Source: Bacillota bacterium
GTDB lineage: Bacteria > Bacillota > Desulfotomaculia > Desulfotomaculales > Desulfallaceae
DNA: 64,000 bases
Direction: 5' to 3'
Assembly: GCA_023439185.1 (NCBI GenBank)
Contig: JAEXOR010000052.1
Span: 124,001-188,000, forward strand
Shown here piece by piece: positions 1-7,555 of the stretch. The notes beneath the pieces are model-generated. The model saw nothing but the letters and a program-made list of their open reading frames with translations, was not told where the DNA came from and searched no databases. A program made the translations under genes and the position numbers. How positions within the stretch are numbered: the first letter of the stretch is position 1; each line of letters starts with the position of its first letter.

Positions 1-47
1 AGGGGCGCCTCTCGGGGGCGCCCGCCCCAAAGACAAATATTTTTTTG
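1..47 (+). terminator. Probable terminator of the gene upstream of the window
   Basis: GGGCGCC at 3-9 pairs with GGCGCCC at 17-23. A T-run (40-46) follows about 17 bases later, which is further than in an ideal intrinsic terminator. In related genomes dnaK precedes dnaJ, so this may end dnaK; that gene is outside the window. Confidence 0.45.
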
Positions 48-116
48 TAACAGGATTTTGTGCGGGTACGTAGAATACAAGGGATGGTTACCAAGTTATA
101 ATTTGAGCAGTAATCG

Positions 117-139
117 GGGAGGGCTTTAGCAGCCCTCCC
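117..139 (+). other. Perfect stem-loop in the dnaJ leader
   Basis: GGGAGGGCT (117-125) and AGCCCTCCC (131-139) form a 9-bp perfect inverted repeat with a 5-base loop, about 30 bases before the dnaJ start. No T-run follows, so it is more likely an mRNA processing or stability element than a terminator. Its function is unknown. Confidence 0.5.
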
Positions 140-171
140 GACGGTGTTTCAACAGCAAGGTGGTGTTGTGC

Positions 172-1293
172 TTGTCCAAACGGGATTACTACGAGGTGCT
201 GGGGGTCTCCCGGGACGCGACCAATGATGAAATAAAAAAGGCGTACCGCAAACTGGCCCGTAAATATCACCCTGACGCCAATAAAGACGATCAGAACGCG
301 GCGGAAAAGTTTAAAGAGGTGTCCGAAGCTTACAGTGTGCTGAGCGATCCCGGAAAAAGGGAATCTTATGACCGGTTCGGCCACGCGGCTACCGACGGAA
401 ACTTTAACGGGTTTGGCGGATTCGGCGGCGCCGACTTTGGCGGCGGCATCAACGATATTTTTGATATGTTTTTTGGCGGCGGCGGCAGGCAGCGGCGCGG
501 TCCGGAACAGGGCGCGGACCTGCGGGTGGATGTGGAACTGACCTTTGAAGAGGCTGCCTTTGGCCTGGAAAAGGATATCAAGGTTCCCCGCTCCGAAGAG
601 TGCGGCACTTGCGGGGGCAGCGGCGCGGCGCCGGGCACCGGCAAGAAGAACTGCGATCAGTGCGGGGGCAGCGGTCAGGTACAGTTTGCCCAGAGCACTC
701 CCTTTGGCCGCATTGTGCAGTCACGCACCTGTGACCGCTGCCGCGGCGCCGGGACGATCATTGAAAAACCCTGTTCCACCTGCCGGGGTGCGGGCCGGGT
801 CAGGCGGACCCGGAGCATTAAAGTCAAAATCCCCGCCGGGGTGGACAACGGCGCCAGGCTGCGTCTGGCGGCCGAGGGTGAACCGGGTATCCGGGGCGGT
901 CCCAGGGGAGATTTGTTTGTTTTTATTCATGTGCAGCCGCACGCCATATTTAAACGGGACGGCAACAATGTGGTGGTTAGTGCCGATATTAATATCGCCC
1001 AGGCGGCTATGGGGGACGAAATAACGGTGCCCACCATCGACGGTGACGCCAAGCTGCGCATTCCGGAAGGGATCCAGTCCGGTACCGTGCTGCGCATGCG
1101 CGGCAAGGGCATCCCCGATGTACGCGGTTACGGCCGCGGCGACCAGTACGTGCAGGTAAAGGTACTCACGCCCACGCGGTTAACGGATAAACAAAAGGAA
1201 CTGCTGCAGGAGTTTGCCGATATTGAGAGCCAAAAATCCCAGGGCGAGGACAAGGGCTTTTTCAAAAAAGTCCGCGATGCCTTTATGGGTTAA
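172..1293 (+). CDS. dnaJ: Chaperone protein DnaJ (Hsp40)
   Basis: Co-chaperone that delivers unfolded proteins to DnaK and stimulates its ATPase in the cytoplasm. The J domain is residues 1-70, with the HPD triad at about 33-35. A Gly/Phe-rich linker follows. The zinc-binding region has four CxxCxGxG-type repeats (CGTCGGSG, CDQCGGSG, CDRCRGAG, CSTCRGAG), and the C-terminal substrate-binding domain is complete; 373 residues is normal. I chose TTG at 172 because it gives the usual MSKRDYYEVLG start and lies about 8 bases after AAGGTGG; GTG at 160 or 163 is possible. The prmA gene follows after 15 bases, probably in the same transcript. Confidence 0.97.
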   Translation: MSKRDYYEVLGVSRDATNDEIKKAYRKLARKYHPDANKDDQNAAEKFKEVSEAYSVLSDPGKRESYDRFGHAATDGNFNGFGGFGGADFGGGINDIFDMFFGGGGRQRRGPEQGADLRVDVELTFEEAAFGLEKDIKVPRSEECGTCGGSGAAPGTGKKNCDQCGGSGQVQFAQSTPFGRIVQSRTCDRCRGAGTIIEKPCSTCRGAGRVRRTRSIKVKIPAGVDNGARLRLAAEGEPGIRGGPRGDLFVFIHVQPHAIFKRDGNNVVVSADINIAQAAMGDEITVPTIDGDAKLRIPEGIQSGTVLRMRGKGIPDVRGYGRGDQYVQVKVLTPTRLTDKQKELLQEFADIESQKSQGEDKGFFKKVRDAFMG

Positions 1294-1308
1294 ACGGAGG
1301 TATACGAC

Positions 1309-2226
1309 TTGGATAAATGGCTGGAGATAACGGTGTTCACGCCCATAGAGCAGTTGGACAGCGTGGCGGCCATATTTAATGAGTTGGGCTCGGGCGGGGT
1401 TGTCATTGAAGACCCTGCTTTTATTTTAGAATGCGCCGGCCTCGGTGATAATGAGACTATCGCTCCTACTTTGGCTCCAACCGGCGCAGAACCGGCGGTA
1501 AAAGCCTATTTTCCCTGCGACGGCGCCCTTGCCGGCAGGCTGGAGGCCATTACCCGCCAATTGGATAAACTGTCCCTGCGCCGGCAAACGGCGGAGGTGA
1601 GCGAGGAAAACTGGGCCACCGCCTGGCGCTCCTATTATAAGCCGGTACGGGTGGGGCGGCGTTTGGTGGTAAAGCCGTCCTGGGAGGAATACGATGCCGC
1701 GCCAGATGACATAGTGATTGAGATGGACCCCGGCATGGCCTTTGGCTGCGGCACCCATGCCACCACCGCCATGTGTATGGCGCTGCTGGAAGAACACCTG
1801 CGGGGCGGTGAAACGGTTTGCGACGTGGGCACCGGTTCGGGTATTCTGGCGGTGACGGCGGCGCTTTTGGGCGCCGGCCGGGTAACGGCCGTGGATATAG
1901 ATGCGGTGGCGGTTCGCGCCGCCGGGGAGAACGCCGCCCGCAACGGCGTGTCCGGCAGGGTGGCGGTGCTGGCCGGGGATCTCCTGGACGGCCTGGCGGG
2001 TGTGCAGGCCGACGTGCTGGTGGCCAACATCATCGCCGACGCGATCATCCGCCTGGTGCCGGACGTCTCCGCGGTGCTGAAACCCGGTGGTCTGTTCATC
2101 GCTTCCGGGATCATCAGGGACAGGGCCGACGAGGTCCGCCGGGCTCTGCAAGCCGCCGGCCTGGAACCGGTGGCCGAAAAAACCGATCAAGAATGGGTAG
2201 CCTTAACCTTTGGTGCCAGGTGTTAA
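1309..2226 (+). CDS. prmA: Ribosomal protein L11 methyltransferase
   Basis: Trimethylates ribosomal protein L11 using S-adenosylmethionine. The 305-residue protein has the L11-binding N-terminal domain and a class I methyltransferase domain. The AdoMet motif DVGTGSG lies near residue 175 and the NIIAD catalytic loop near 245. The start is TTG at 1309, preceded by ACGGAGGT. It sits between dnaJ and rsmE as in many Firmicutes. Oddity: the last codons and the TAA stop lie inside an interspersed repeat (2211-2262) that occurs again at 9842, so the repeat appears to have supplied the C-terminus. Confidence 0.96.
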   Translation: MDKWLEITVFTPIEQLDSVAAIFNELGSGGVVIEDPAFILECAGLGDNETIAPTLAPTGAEPAVKAYFPCDGALAGRLEAITRQLDKLSLRRQTAEVSEENWATAWRSYYKPVRVGRRLVVKPSWEEYDAAPDDIVIEMDPGMAFGCGTHATTAMCMALLEEHLRGGETVCDVGTGSGILAVTAALLGAGRVTAVDIDAVAVRAAGENAARNGVSGRVAVLAGDLLDGLAGVQADVLVANIIADAIIRLVPDVSAVLKPGGLFIASGIIRDRADEVRRALQAAGLEPVAEKTDQEWVALTFGARC

Positions 2227-2262
2227 AAGTTGAAAGTGTTAAAAGTGGCGGACATATGTTCA
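2211..2262 (+). repeat. Interspersed repeat, copy 1
   Basis: About 52 bases, from TGGTGCCAGGTGTTAAAAGT to GCGGACATATGTTCAT, match 9842-9893 with only about 7 mismatches. Within it GTGTTAAAAGT occurs twice as a direct repeat (2220-2230 and 2237-2247). This copy covers the 3' end and stop codon of prmA. The family is unknown to me; it looks like a small intergenic REP-like element. Confidence 0.75.
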
Positions 2263-2290
2263 TTTGTTGTGGGTTAATGTGGTAGGCTTT

Positions 2291-2318
2291 GATGCCAGGT
2301 GTTTTAACACCTGGCATC
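2291..2318. repeat. 13-bp perfect inverted repeat related to the interspersed repeat
   Basis: GATGCCAGGTGTT (2291-2303) and AACACCTGGCATC (2306-2318) are perfectly complementary with a 2-base spacer. The arm matches the TGATGCCAGGTGTTAA head of the repeat copies at 2211 and 9842, so this looks like a third, head-to-head piece. In RNA it forms a hairpin between prmA and rsmE without a T-run. Confidence 0.7.
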
Positions 2319-2340
2319 CGGCACCACCGGGGGTGGTTTG

Positions 2341-3099
2341 GTGGCCAGGTTTTTTGTCGACCCGGGCGATGTCCAGGGCGATACAGTCATTGTTGCCGGT
2401 GCGGAGGCGCATCACATAACCAGGGTATTGCGTCTTGGCCCCGGGGATATAATTACATTACTGGACGGGAAAGGCAGTTTATACCATTGCCGGATTGAGG
2501 ACAAAACACCCGGCGCTGTGCAGTGCCGGGTGCTGGAAAAGCGATCGGCGGGAGGAGAACCGCCCCTCAGGGTGGTACTGCTGCAGGGCATTGCCAAGGG
2601 TGACAGGATGGATACGGTAATCCAAAAAGGCACCGAACTGGGAGCGTCGTTGTTTGTGCCGGTGCACTGCCGCCGTAGCGTGGTGCGTCTGGATACCGCC
2701 AAGGGCGCCGCCCGGCGGGAACGCTGGCAGCGGATTGCCGCTGGGGCCGCTAAACAATGCCGGCGAGCGCTGGTGCCGGAGGTCTACGAACCGACGACCT
2801 GGGAAAATGCTTTGCGCCTGATTCCGCAGGGTGCACCGGCTTTTTTGCCGTGGGAGGGTGAAGCGGGGCGTTCTTTGAAAAAAGAACTGCAGTTCCGGCC
2901 GGCGCCAACGGAAGTTTATATCATTATCGGACCCGAGGGCGGGCTGGAAAAGGAAGAGGTAGATGAAGCGCAAGGGCGGGGCGTTGTGCCGGTCAGCCTG
3001 GGACCACGTATCCTGCGTACGGAAACCGCCGGTTTGGCGGTAATCAGTATGGTGCTTTACCAGTGGGGAGACCTGGGGGAATCATTAAATGGATCATAA
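2341..3099 (+). CDS. rsmE: 16S rRNA (uracil1498-N3)-methyltransferase
   Basis: Methylates U1498 of 16S rRNA. It has a PUA-like N-terminal part (AHHITRVLRL around residue 23) and a C-terminal SPOUT knot with IIGPEGG and LGPRILRTETA motifs typical of RsmE. Length is about 252 residues, which is normal. GTG at 2341 gives MARFFV, the usual family start; TTG at 2338 is an alternative one codon earlier. The 3' end overlaps mtaB by 11 bases, suggesting translational coupling. It follows prmA after a hairpin- and repeat-bearing gap. Confidence 0.95.
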   Translation: MARFFVDPGDVQGDTVIVAGAEAHHITRVLRLGPGDIITLLDGKGSLYHCRIEDKTPGAVQCRVLEKRSAGGEPPLRVVLLQGIAKGDRMDTVIQKGTELGASLFVPVHCRRSVVRLDTAKGAARRERWQRIAAGAAKQCRRALVPEVYEPTTWENALRLIPQGAPAFLPWEGEAGRSLKKELQFRPAPTEVYIIIGPEGGLEKEEVDEAQGRGVVPVSLGPRILRTETAGLAVISMVLYQWGDLGESLNGS

Positions 3100-4402
3100 A
3101 CGGGTGGCCGTAGCCACCTTGGGCTGCAAGGTAAACCAGTATGAATCCGCCGCCCTGGAGGAGCTGTTTCGCCGGCGCGGTTACCGGGTGGTTGATTTCG
3201 ACCGGCCGGCGGACGTTTATGTGATCAACACTTGCACCGTAACTCACCTGGGGGACCGCAAATCCAGGCAACTGATCCGCCGCGCCGCCAGGACTAACCC
3301 CGAAGCGGTGGTGGCGGTTACCGGCTGCTACGCTCAAAACGCTCCTGACGAAGTGCTGGATATCGACGGCGTGGACCTGGTTGTCGGGTCCGGCCACCGG
3401 GGGGGGATCGTCGACCTGGTAGAGGGCGCGATTAAAGGAAACAAAACGGCGGCGGTGGGTAATTTTTCCGGACATCCTGAATTTGAGGAACTGCCGGGTG
3501 AAACCGATCAGGGCCGGGTGCGGGCTTTCCTTAAAATCCAGGAAGGCTGCCGTAATTTCTGCTCTTATTGTATCGTACCCTATGCCCGGGGCCCGCTGCG
3601 CAGCCGGGCACCGGAAAATGTGCTGGCCGGGGCCGCGGAACTGTTGGCCCGCGGTTACAAGGAAATTGTGCTGACCGGGGTCCACACCGGCGCTTACGGC
3701 CGGGAGCCCGGCGGCACTATGCGGCTGGCAGAACTGCTGGAAAAGCTGGCGGTCCTGCCGGGGCTGCTGCGTTTGCGGCTCAGTTCGCTGGAACCCCATG
3801 ACGTGAACCCGGAAATACTGGAGTTGCTTTCGTCGGGGCCGCCCTTTTGCCGGCATCTGCATATCCCCCTGCAAAGCGGTGATGATGAAATTCTTAAATC
3901 CATGCGCCGTACTTACGACACGGCGTATTTTCGCCGCCTGACAAACGAAATCAGGGAAAAGATACCCGATTGCGGTATTACCACCGACGTGATGGTCGGT
4001 TTTCCGGGTGAAACCGAAAGTCATTTTGAAAATACCATGAATTTTGTCGCCGCCGTGCAGTTTTCCGGGCTGCATGTGTTCAAATACTCGCCTCGCCGCG
4101 GCACTCCGGCAGCGGATTTTGCAAATCAGGTAGAGGCGCCGGTTAAAGACAGGCGCAGCCGGCGATTGATTGCGCTGGGCAGGGAAATGACCGGGCGGTT
4201 CGGGGCCGGGTATACGGGGCAGACGGTGGATGTACTGGCCGAACAACACATTCCCGACGCCGGCAGTGGGTTCCGGTTGGAGGGTTTGACGGATAACTAT
4301 CTGCGGGTAAGCTTTACCGGACCGCGGGAAGCGCTGGGGAAACTTGTCAAGGTCCGGGTAAGCGGAACAAACGACATGGTTCTGAAAGCAAGAATAATTT
4401 AA
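3089..4402 (+). CDS. mtaB: tRNA threonylcarbamoyladenosine methylthiotransferase MtaB
   Basis: Radical SAM enzyme that adds a methylthio group to t6A37 of tRNA, giving ms2t6A. The N-terminal UPF0004 domain carries three conserved cysteines (GCKVNQYES, NTCTV and TGCYAQ regions) for the second Fe-S cluster. The radical SAM motif is CRNFCSYC near residue 155, and a C-terminal TRAM-like domain follows. Length of 437 residues is standard. The start ATG lies inside the end of rsmE, so the two are coupled. The dnaJ-prmA-rsmE-mtaB order supports the assignment. Confidence 0.96.
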   Translation: MDHKRVAVATLGCKVNQYESAALEELFRRRGYRVVDFDRPADVYVINTCTVTHLGDRKSRQLIRRAARTNPEAVVAVTGCYAQNAPDEVLDIDGVDLVVGSGHRGGIVDLVEGAIKGNKTAAVGNFSGHPEFEELPGETDQGRVRAFLKIQEGCRNFCSYCIVPYARGPLRSRAPENVLAGAAELLARGYKEIVLTGVHTGAYGREPGGTMRLAELLEKLAVLPGLLRLRLSSLEPHDVNPEILELLSSGPPFCRHLHIPLQSGDDEILKSMRRTYDTAYFRRLTNEIREKIPDCGITTDVMVGFPGETESHFENTMNFVAAVQFSGLHVFKYSPRRGTPAADFANQVEAPVKDRRSRRLIALGREMTGRFGAGYTGQTVDVLAEQHIPDAGSGFRLEGLTDNYLRVSFTGPREALGKLVKVRVSGTNDMVLKARII

Positions 4403-4501
4403 TCATAATGCAGGGATTTAACTTTGTGGTGTTGAAATATATAGGCGGCCTGAATAGCTCTTTATATTTTGCATGGTTATAAAGGGGAGGAGGTGGAATT
4501 A

Positions 4502-4846
4502 GTGCAGGACTGCATTTTTTGCAAGATTATTAAAAAGGAAATACCGGCTGAAATAGTCTATGAAAATGACGACGTTCTCGTATTCAAGGATATTAAGCCG
4601 GCGTCTCCGATCCACCTTTTATTCATCCCTAAAAAACATATCCCCACTTTTTTTGACCTGCAACCGGAGGACAGCCGAATAATGGGCGAGGTGCAGAGGG
4701 CGGCTGCCACTGTGGCCAGGGATATGGGGCTTACGGAAAAGGGGTTCAGGCTGGTGGCCAACTGCCAGGAAGACGCAGGCCAGTTGATTTTCCATATGCA
4801 TTATCACCTGATGGCCGGGAGACGGCTGCAATGGCCTCCGGGCTGA
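4502..4846 (+). CDS. HIT family nucleotide-binding hydrolase
   Basis: Histidine-triad protein of the HinT type, which hydrolyses adenosine 5'-phosphoramidate-like substrates. The N-terminal CIFCKII is typical of this group, and the catalytic triad appears as FHMHYHLMAGR near residue 98. GTG at 4502 is preferred because a strong Shine-Dalgarno (AGGGGAGGAGG, 4483-4493) lies 8 bases before it; the frame stays open upstream to 4469. Size is 114 residues. It lies between mtaB and rpsU, its usual place in Firmicutes. The cellular substrate is not known. Confidence 0.94.
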   Translation: MQDCIFCKIIKKEIPAEIVYENDDVLVFKDIKPASPIHLLFIPKKHIPTFFDLQPEDSRIMGEVQRAAATVARDMGLTEKGFRLVANCQEDAGQLIFHMHYHLMAGRRLQWPPG

Positions 4847-4875
4847 TTGACTACCCCGGGGAGCTGTTATATAAT
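4847..4875 (+). promoter_or_regulatory. Sigma-A promoter for rpsU
   Basis: TTGACT (4847-4852), a 17-base spacer and a perfect TATAAT (4870-4875), about 90 bases upstream of rpsU. The -35 box overlaps the end of the HIT gene (TGA stop at 4844-4846). Confidence 0.8.
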
Positions 4876-4967
4876 AGCGCAGTGTCGTATTTTTTCTTTG
4901 GGGGTTGTATTTGATTTGTTGTCGCAAAAATTTCATTTGCGCTTCAGCGGAGGGGAGGGAAAATTCA

Positions 4968-5150
4968 TTGGCAGAAGTTAAAGTAGGCAAAAATGAGACC
5001 CTGGACAGTGCCCTCCGGCGTTTTAAACGCACTTGTCAAAAGGCGGGAGTCCTCGCTGAAGCCAGAAAACACGAGCATTATGAAAAGCCCAGTGTTAAGA
5101 GGAAGAAAAAGTCTGAAGCCGCCCGGAAACGTAAAACAAAGTTCCGGTAA
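4968..5150 (+). CDS. rpsU: 30S ribosomal protein S21
   Basis: Small basic ribosomal protein of the 30S platform. The 60-residue product begins MAEVKVGKNETLDSALRRFK and has a Lys/Arg-rich C-terminal tail, exactly as in S21. TTG at 4968 is chosen because GGAGGGGAGGG (4949-4959) lies at the right distance; the frame is open upstream to 4905 but that extension is not S21-like. It has its own consensus promoter and is followed by a hairpin, so it can be transcribed apart from its neighbours. Confidence 0.97.
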   Translation: MAEVKVGKNETLDSALRRFKRTCQKAGVLAEARKHEHYEKPSVKRKKKSEAARKRKTKFR

Positions 5151-5174
5151 CACTAAATTATTGTCCAAATGAAT

Positions 5175-5198
5175 TGCCCGGTACTTGTATGCCGGGCA
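5175..5198 (+). terminator. Hairpin after rpsU
   Basis: TGCCCGG (5175-5181) pairs with CCGGGCA (5192-5198) over a 10-base loop, followed by a short TTTGT. A weak intrinsic terminator or attenuator between rpsU and the nfeD-floA genes. Confidence 0.5.
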
Positions 5199-5229
5199 TT
5201 TGTATCATTATCCTGGGGGTGTAGCCGTT

Positions 5230-5718
5230 ATGTCGCCCGAAATGATTCCCTGGTTGGCCGTATTGCTTCTCCTGGTCGGTTTGCTGGCGCTGATTTTGGA
5301 AGTATTTATTGCCGGTTTCGGTTTTTTTGGGATGGCCGGCATTATTCTCTTTGGCTGGGGTATACTTTTGCTGAGTTTTGACGTTGCCGTGACCTTAAAA
5401 TCTCTGGTTATCGCCGTAGCCGTCAGCTTTGCGGTGTTTTTCGCCGGGGTAAAAATATTAACCCGGTTAAATTTCTGGCAGCGGTTTACCCTTGGCACGC
5501 GGCAGGAGAAAAACACCGGTTATACCGCGCCCCGGGAGGAACTGAGGGCATATGCCGGTCGGGAAGGAATTACCCTTACCCCGCTGCGTCCTGCGGGCTC
5601 GGTGGAGATTGACGGCGAACGCCTGGACGTGGTCACCGAAGGAGGTTTTGTCCCGCCGGGGGCAAAAGTTACCGTAGTTAAGGTGGATAGCGGGCGCATC
5701 ATTGTCCGTCCGCTGTAA
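5230..5718 (+). CDS. NfeD-like membrane protein
   Basis: Short NfeD family protein that accompanies flotillin-type proteins. Two or three membrane segments occupy about residues 5-80 (LLLLVGLLALILEVFIAGFG, then further hydrophobic stretches). A soluble OB-fold NfeD domain makes up the C-terminal 65 residues (GREGITLTPLRPAGSVEIDG and GAKVTVVKVDSGRIIVRP). ATG at 5230 follows CCTGGGGGTG; the frame is open to 5185. It is immediately upstream of floA, the standard nfeD-floA pair linked to membrane microdomain organisation. The serine-protease domain found in long NfeD proteins is absent. Confidence 0.9.
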   Translation: MSPEMIPWLAVLLLLVGLLALILEVFIAGFGFFGMAGIILFGWGILLLSFDVAVTLKSLVIAVAVSFAVFFAGVKILTRLNFWQRFTLGTRQEKNTGYTAPREELRAYAGREGITLTPLRPAGSVEIDGERLDVVTEGGFVPPGAKVTVVKVDSGRIIVRPL

Positions 5719-5774
5719 AAGGTCAACGCACCGGTGACGGTGCGTCTGAAGAACTGTGAGGAGGTTGAAATGAG

Positions 5775-6785
5775 TTGCCGATTGAATTTATTGCCGTACT
5801 GATTTTGTTTGTGCTTGGTTTAATTGTCGTTGTCACCATCTTCAGTTTCATCCCCGTGGGGCTGTGGATTTCCGCCCTGGCGGCCGGCGTCCGGGTGGGC
5901 ATTATGACCCTGATTGGGATGAGATTGCGCCGGGTGCCGCCGGCGCGGATTGTGAACACGCTTATTAAGGCGGACAAGGCGGGGCTGAACATCAGCGTAA
6001 ACCAACTGGAAGCCCACTACCTGGCCGGCGGTAACGTGGACCGTTTGGTGGACGCACTGATCGCCTCGGAAAGGGCCGATATCAACCTGCCCTTTGAGCG
6101 GGCGGCGGCCATCGACTTGGCGGGACGGGACGTGCTGGAAGCGGTACAGATGAGCGTTAACCCCAAGGTGGTGCAAACGCCCTGGATTTCCGCCGTGGCC
6201 AAGGACGGTATTGAGGTTAAAGTGGTGGCCCGGGTAACGGTGCGGGCCAACATAGACCGCCTGGTAGGCGGCGCCGGTGAGGAAACCGTACTGGCCCGGG
6301 TGGGTGAAGGCGTGGTTACCAGCGTGGGTAGTTCCACTTCTCATAAGGATGTGCTGGAAAACCCCGACTCCATCTCCAAAGTGGTGCTGTCCAAAGGGCT
6401 TGATTCTGGTACTGCCTTTGAAATTCTATCTATTGATATTGCGGACGTGGATGTGGGGCGCAACATCGGCGCCACATTGCAGACCGACCAGGCCGAGGCC
6501 GACAAGCGTATTGCCCAGGCCAAGGCGGAAGAAAGGCGGGCCATGGCCGTGGCCCGGGAGCAGGAAATGAAAGCCGCGGTGGAGGAAATGCGGGCCAAGG
6601 TTGTGGAGGCGGAGGCCCAGGTGCCGCTGGCCCTGTCCGATGCGCTGCGGGAAGGTAATCTGGGTGTGATGGACTACTACAACATGCAGAACCTGCTGGC
6701 GGATACCACCATGCGTCAGAAGATCTCCCAGATGGGCTCCGAAGCCGAAGATGGGGCGCCGGAGGGGAAAATCCCGCCGGGATAG
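5775..6785 (+). CDS. floA: Flotillin-like protein FloA
   Basis: Membrane scaffold of functional microdomains (YqfA family). A hydrophobic N-terminal hairpin (residues 1-45) anchors it, then an SPFH/PHB-type domain is followed by an Ala/Glu/Lys-rich coiled coil (QAEADKRIAQAKAEERRAMA region, about 235-285). Length of 336 residues is typical. The start is TTG at 5775 after GAGGAGG; the nearby ATG at 5770 is in another frame. The nfeD gene precedes it by about 56 bases and a proline-rich membrane-anchored protein follows by 13 bases, probably in one operon. Confidence 0.95.
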   Translation: MPIEFIAVLILFVLGLIVVVTIFSFIPVGLWISALAAGVRVGIMTLIGMRLRRVPPARIVNTLIKADKAGLNISVNQLEAHYLAGGNVDRLVDALIASERADINLPFERAAAIDLAGRDVLEAVQMSVNPKVVQTPWISAVAKDGIEVKVVARVTVRANIDRLVGGAGEETVLARVGEGVVTSVGSSTSHKDVLENPDSISKVVLSKGLDSGTAFEILSIDIADVDVGRNIGATLQTDQAEADKRIAQAKAEERRAMAVAREQEMKAAVEEMRAKVVEAEAQVPLALSDALREGNLGVMDYYNMQNLLADTTMRQKISQMGSEAEDGAPEGKIPPG

Positions 6786-6798
6786 AGGGAGATAAGTC

Positions 6799-7476
6799 AT
6801 GTCTGAATTAATTCTGGTTATGATTATTTTTTTCGTATTAAAAATGTTAATGGAATCCGCTAAAAAACGGCTGCCCCCGCAGGAAATGCCGGAATATCGC
6901 TTTCCCGGGGATGACTTGCCGTTGCCCGGACCATGGAACCGCCGCACCGAAAATGGCGCTGAAACCGAAACCTCCATGTCCGGACCGTGGGATATCCCCG
7001 GTGAGCCCCGTGCCGACGCGCCGCTGCCCGGACCATGGGATGAAAAATCATCCCGGCCGGAACCCTTGGAAACCAAAACAGAACCCCGGCGTGAACCCGG
7101 ATATAAACCGGAAACGGCGGCTGAACCCGGTCCGGTTCGGGAAAAGAGGCCGGAGCCACGGCCGAAAGACAGGCCCCGTGACAGATCTGAACAGGTAATG
7201 TTCCCGGAACCGCGCCAGGTAATGGTTCCGGGCAATCCGGTACCCGGCCGGGAATCGGTGCTCCACCCGGGTGAACGTGAGACAGTTGAGACTCAGGGTC
7301 GAGAGGCGGCCGCGGTTTTGGGGCACTTGAGAAAACGCCGTAAACGCCAGGCCAATCCGCTGACAGCAGTTTTGAGCTCTCAACCGGCGCTGGTGGGCAG
7401 TATTGTCCTGGGTCAGGTACTGGGAACCCGCGGAGGCCGGGCAGCTGCAAGAAGGAACCCGACATCCGGAATTTAG
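6799..7476 (+). CDS. Proline-rich membrane-anchored protein of unknown function
   Basis: Not recognised as a known family. The N-terminal MSELILVMIIFFVLKMLMES is a single membrane anchor. Residues 25-150 are highly charged, Pro/Glu/Arg-rich and probably disordered. They contain three copies of a PGPW-type motif (LPLPGPWN, MSGPWD, PLPGPWDE) about 20 residues apart. The last 55 residues form a basic segment and a short hydrophobic Ala/Gly-rich tail (AVLSSQPALVGSIVLGQVLG). It lies 13 bases after floA and before a strong terminator, so it probably works with the flotillin/NfeD system. That role is inferred from position only. Confidence 0.8.
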   Translation: MSELILVMIIFFVLKMLMESAKKRLPPQEMPEYRFPGDDLPLPGPWNRRTENGAETETSMSGPWDIPGEPRADAPLPGPWDEKSSRPEPLETKTEPRREPGYKPETAAEPGPVREKRPEPRPKDRPRDRSEQVMFPEPRQVMVPGNPVPGRESVLHPGERETVETQGREAAAVLGHLRKRRKRQANPLTAVLSSQPALVGSIVLGQVLGTRGGRAAARRNPTSGI

Positions 7477-7486
7477 TCACAAATAT

Positions 7487-7531
7487 AAAAACCACTTGAA
7501 ACCGCGCCAGGCCGGTTTTAAGTGGTTTTAT
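7487..7531. terminator. Strong (bidirectional) terminator
   Basis: AAAACCACTT and AAGTGGTTTT form the outer stem and AAACCG/CGGTTT the inner stem, with T/A-rich ends on both sides. It separates the floA operon (+) from the convergent permease gene (-). Confidence 0.85.
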
Positions 7532-7555
7532 ACTGTCAAATTGATTTGAGAGACT

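Noticed and set aside
3044..4249. 401-codon minus-strand frame opposite mtaB
   Set aside because: Shadow frame caused by high GC third positions; mtaB on the plus strand has all family motifs.
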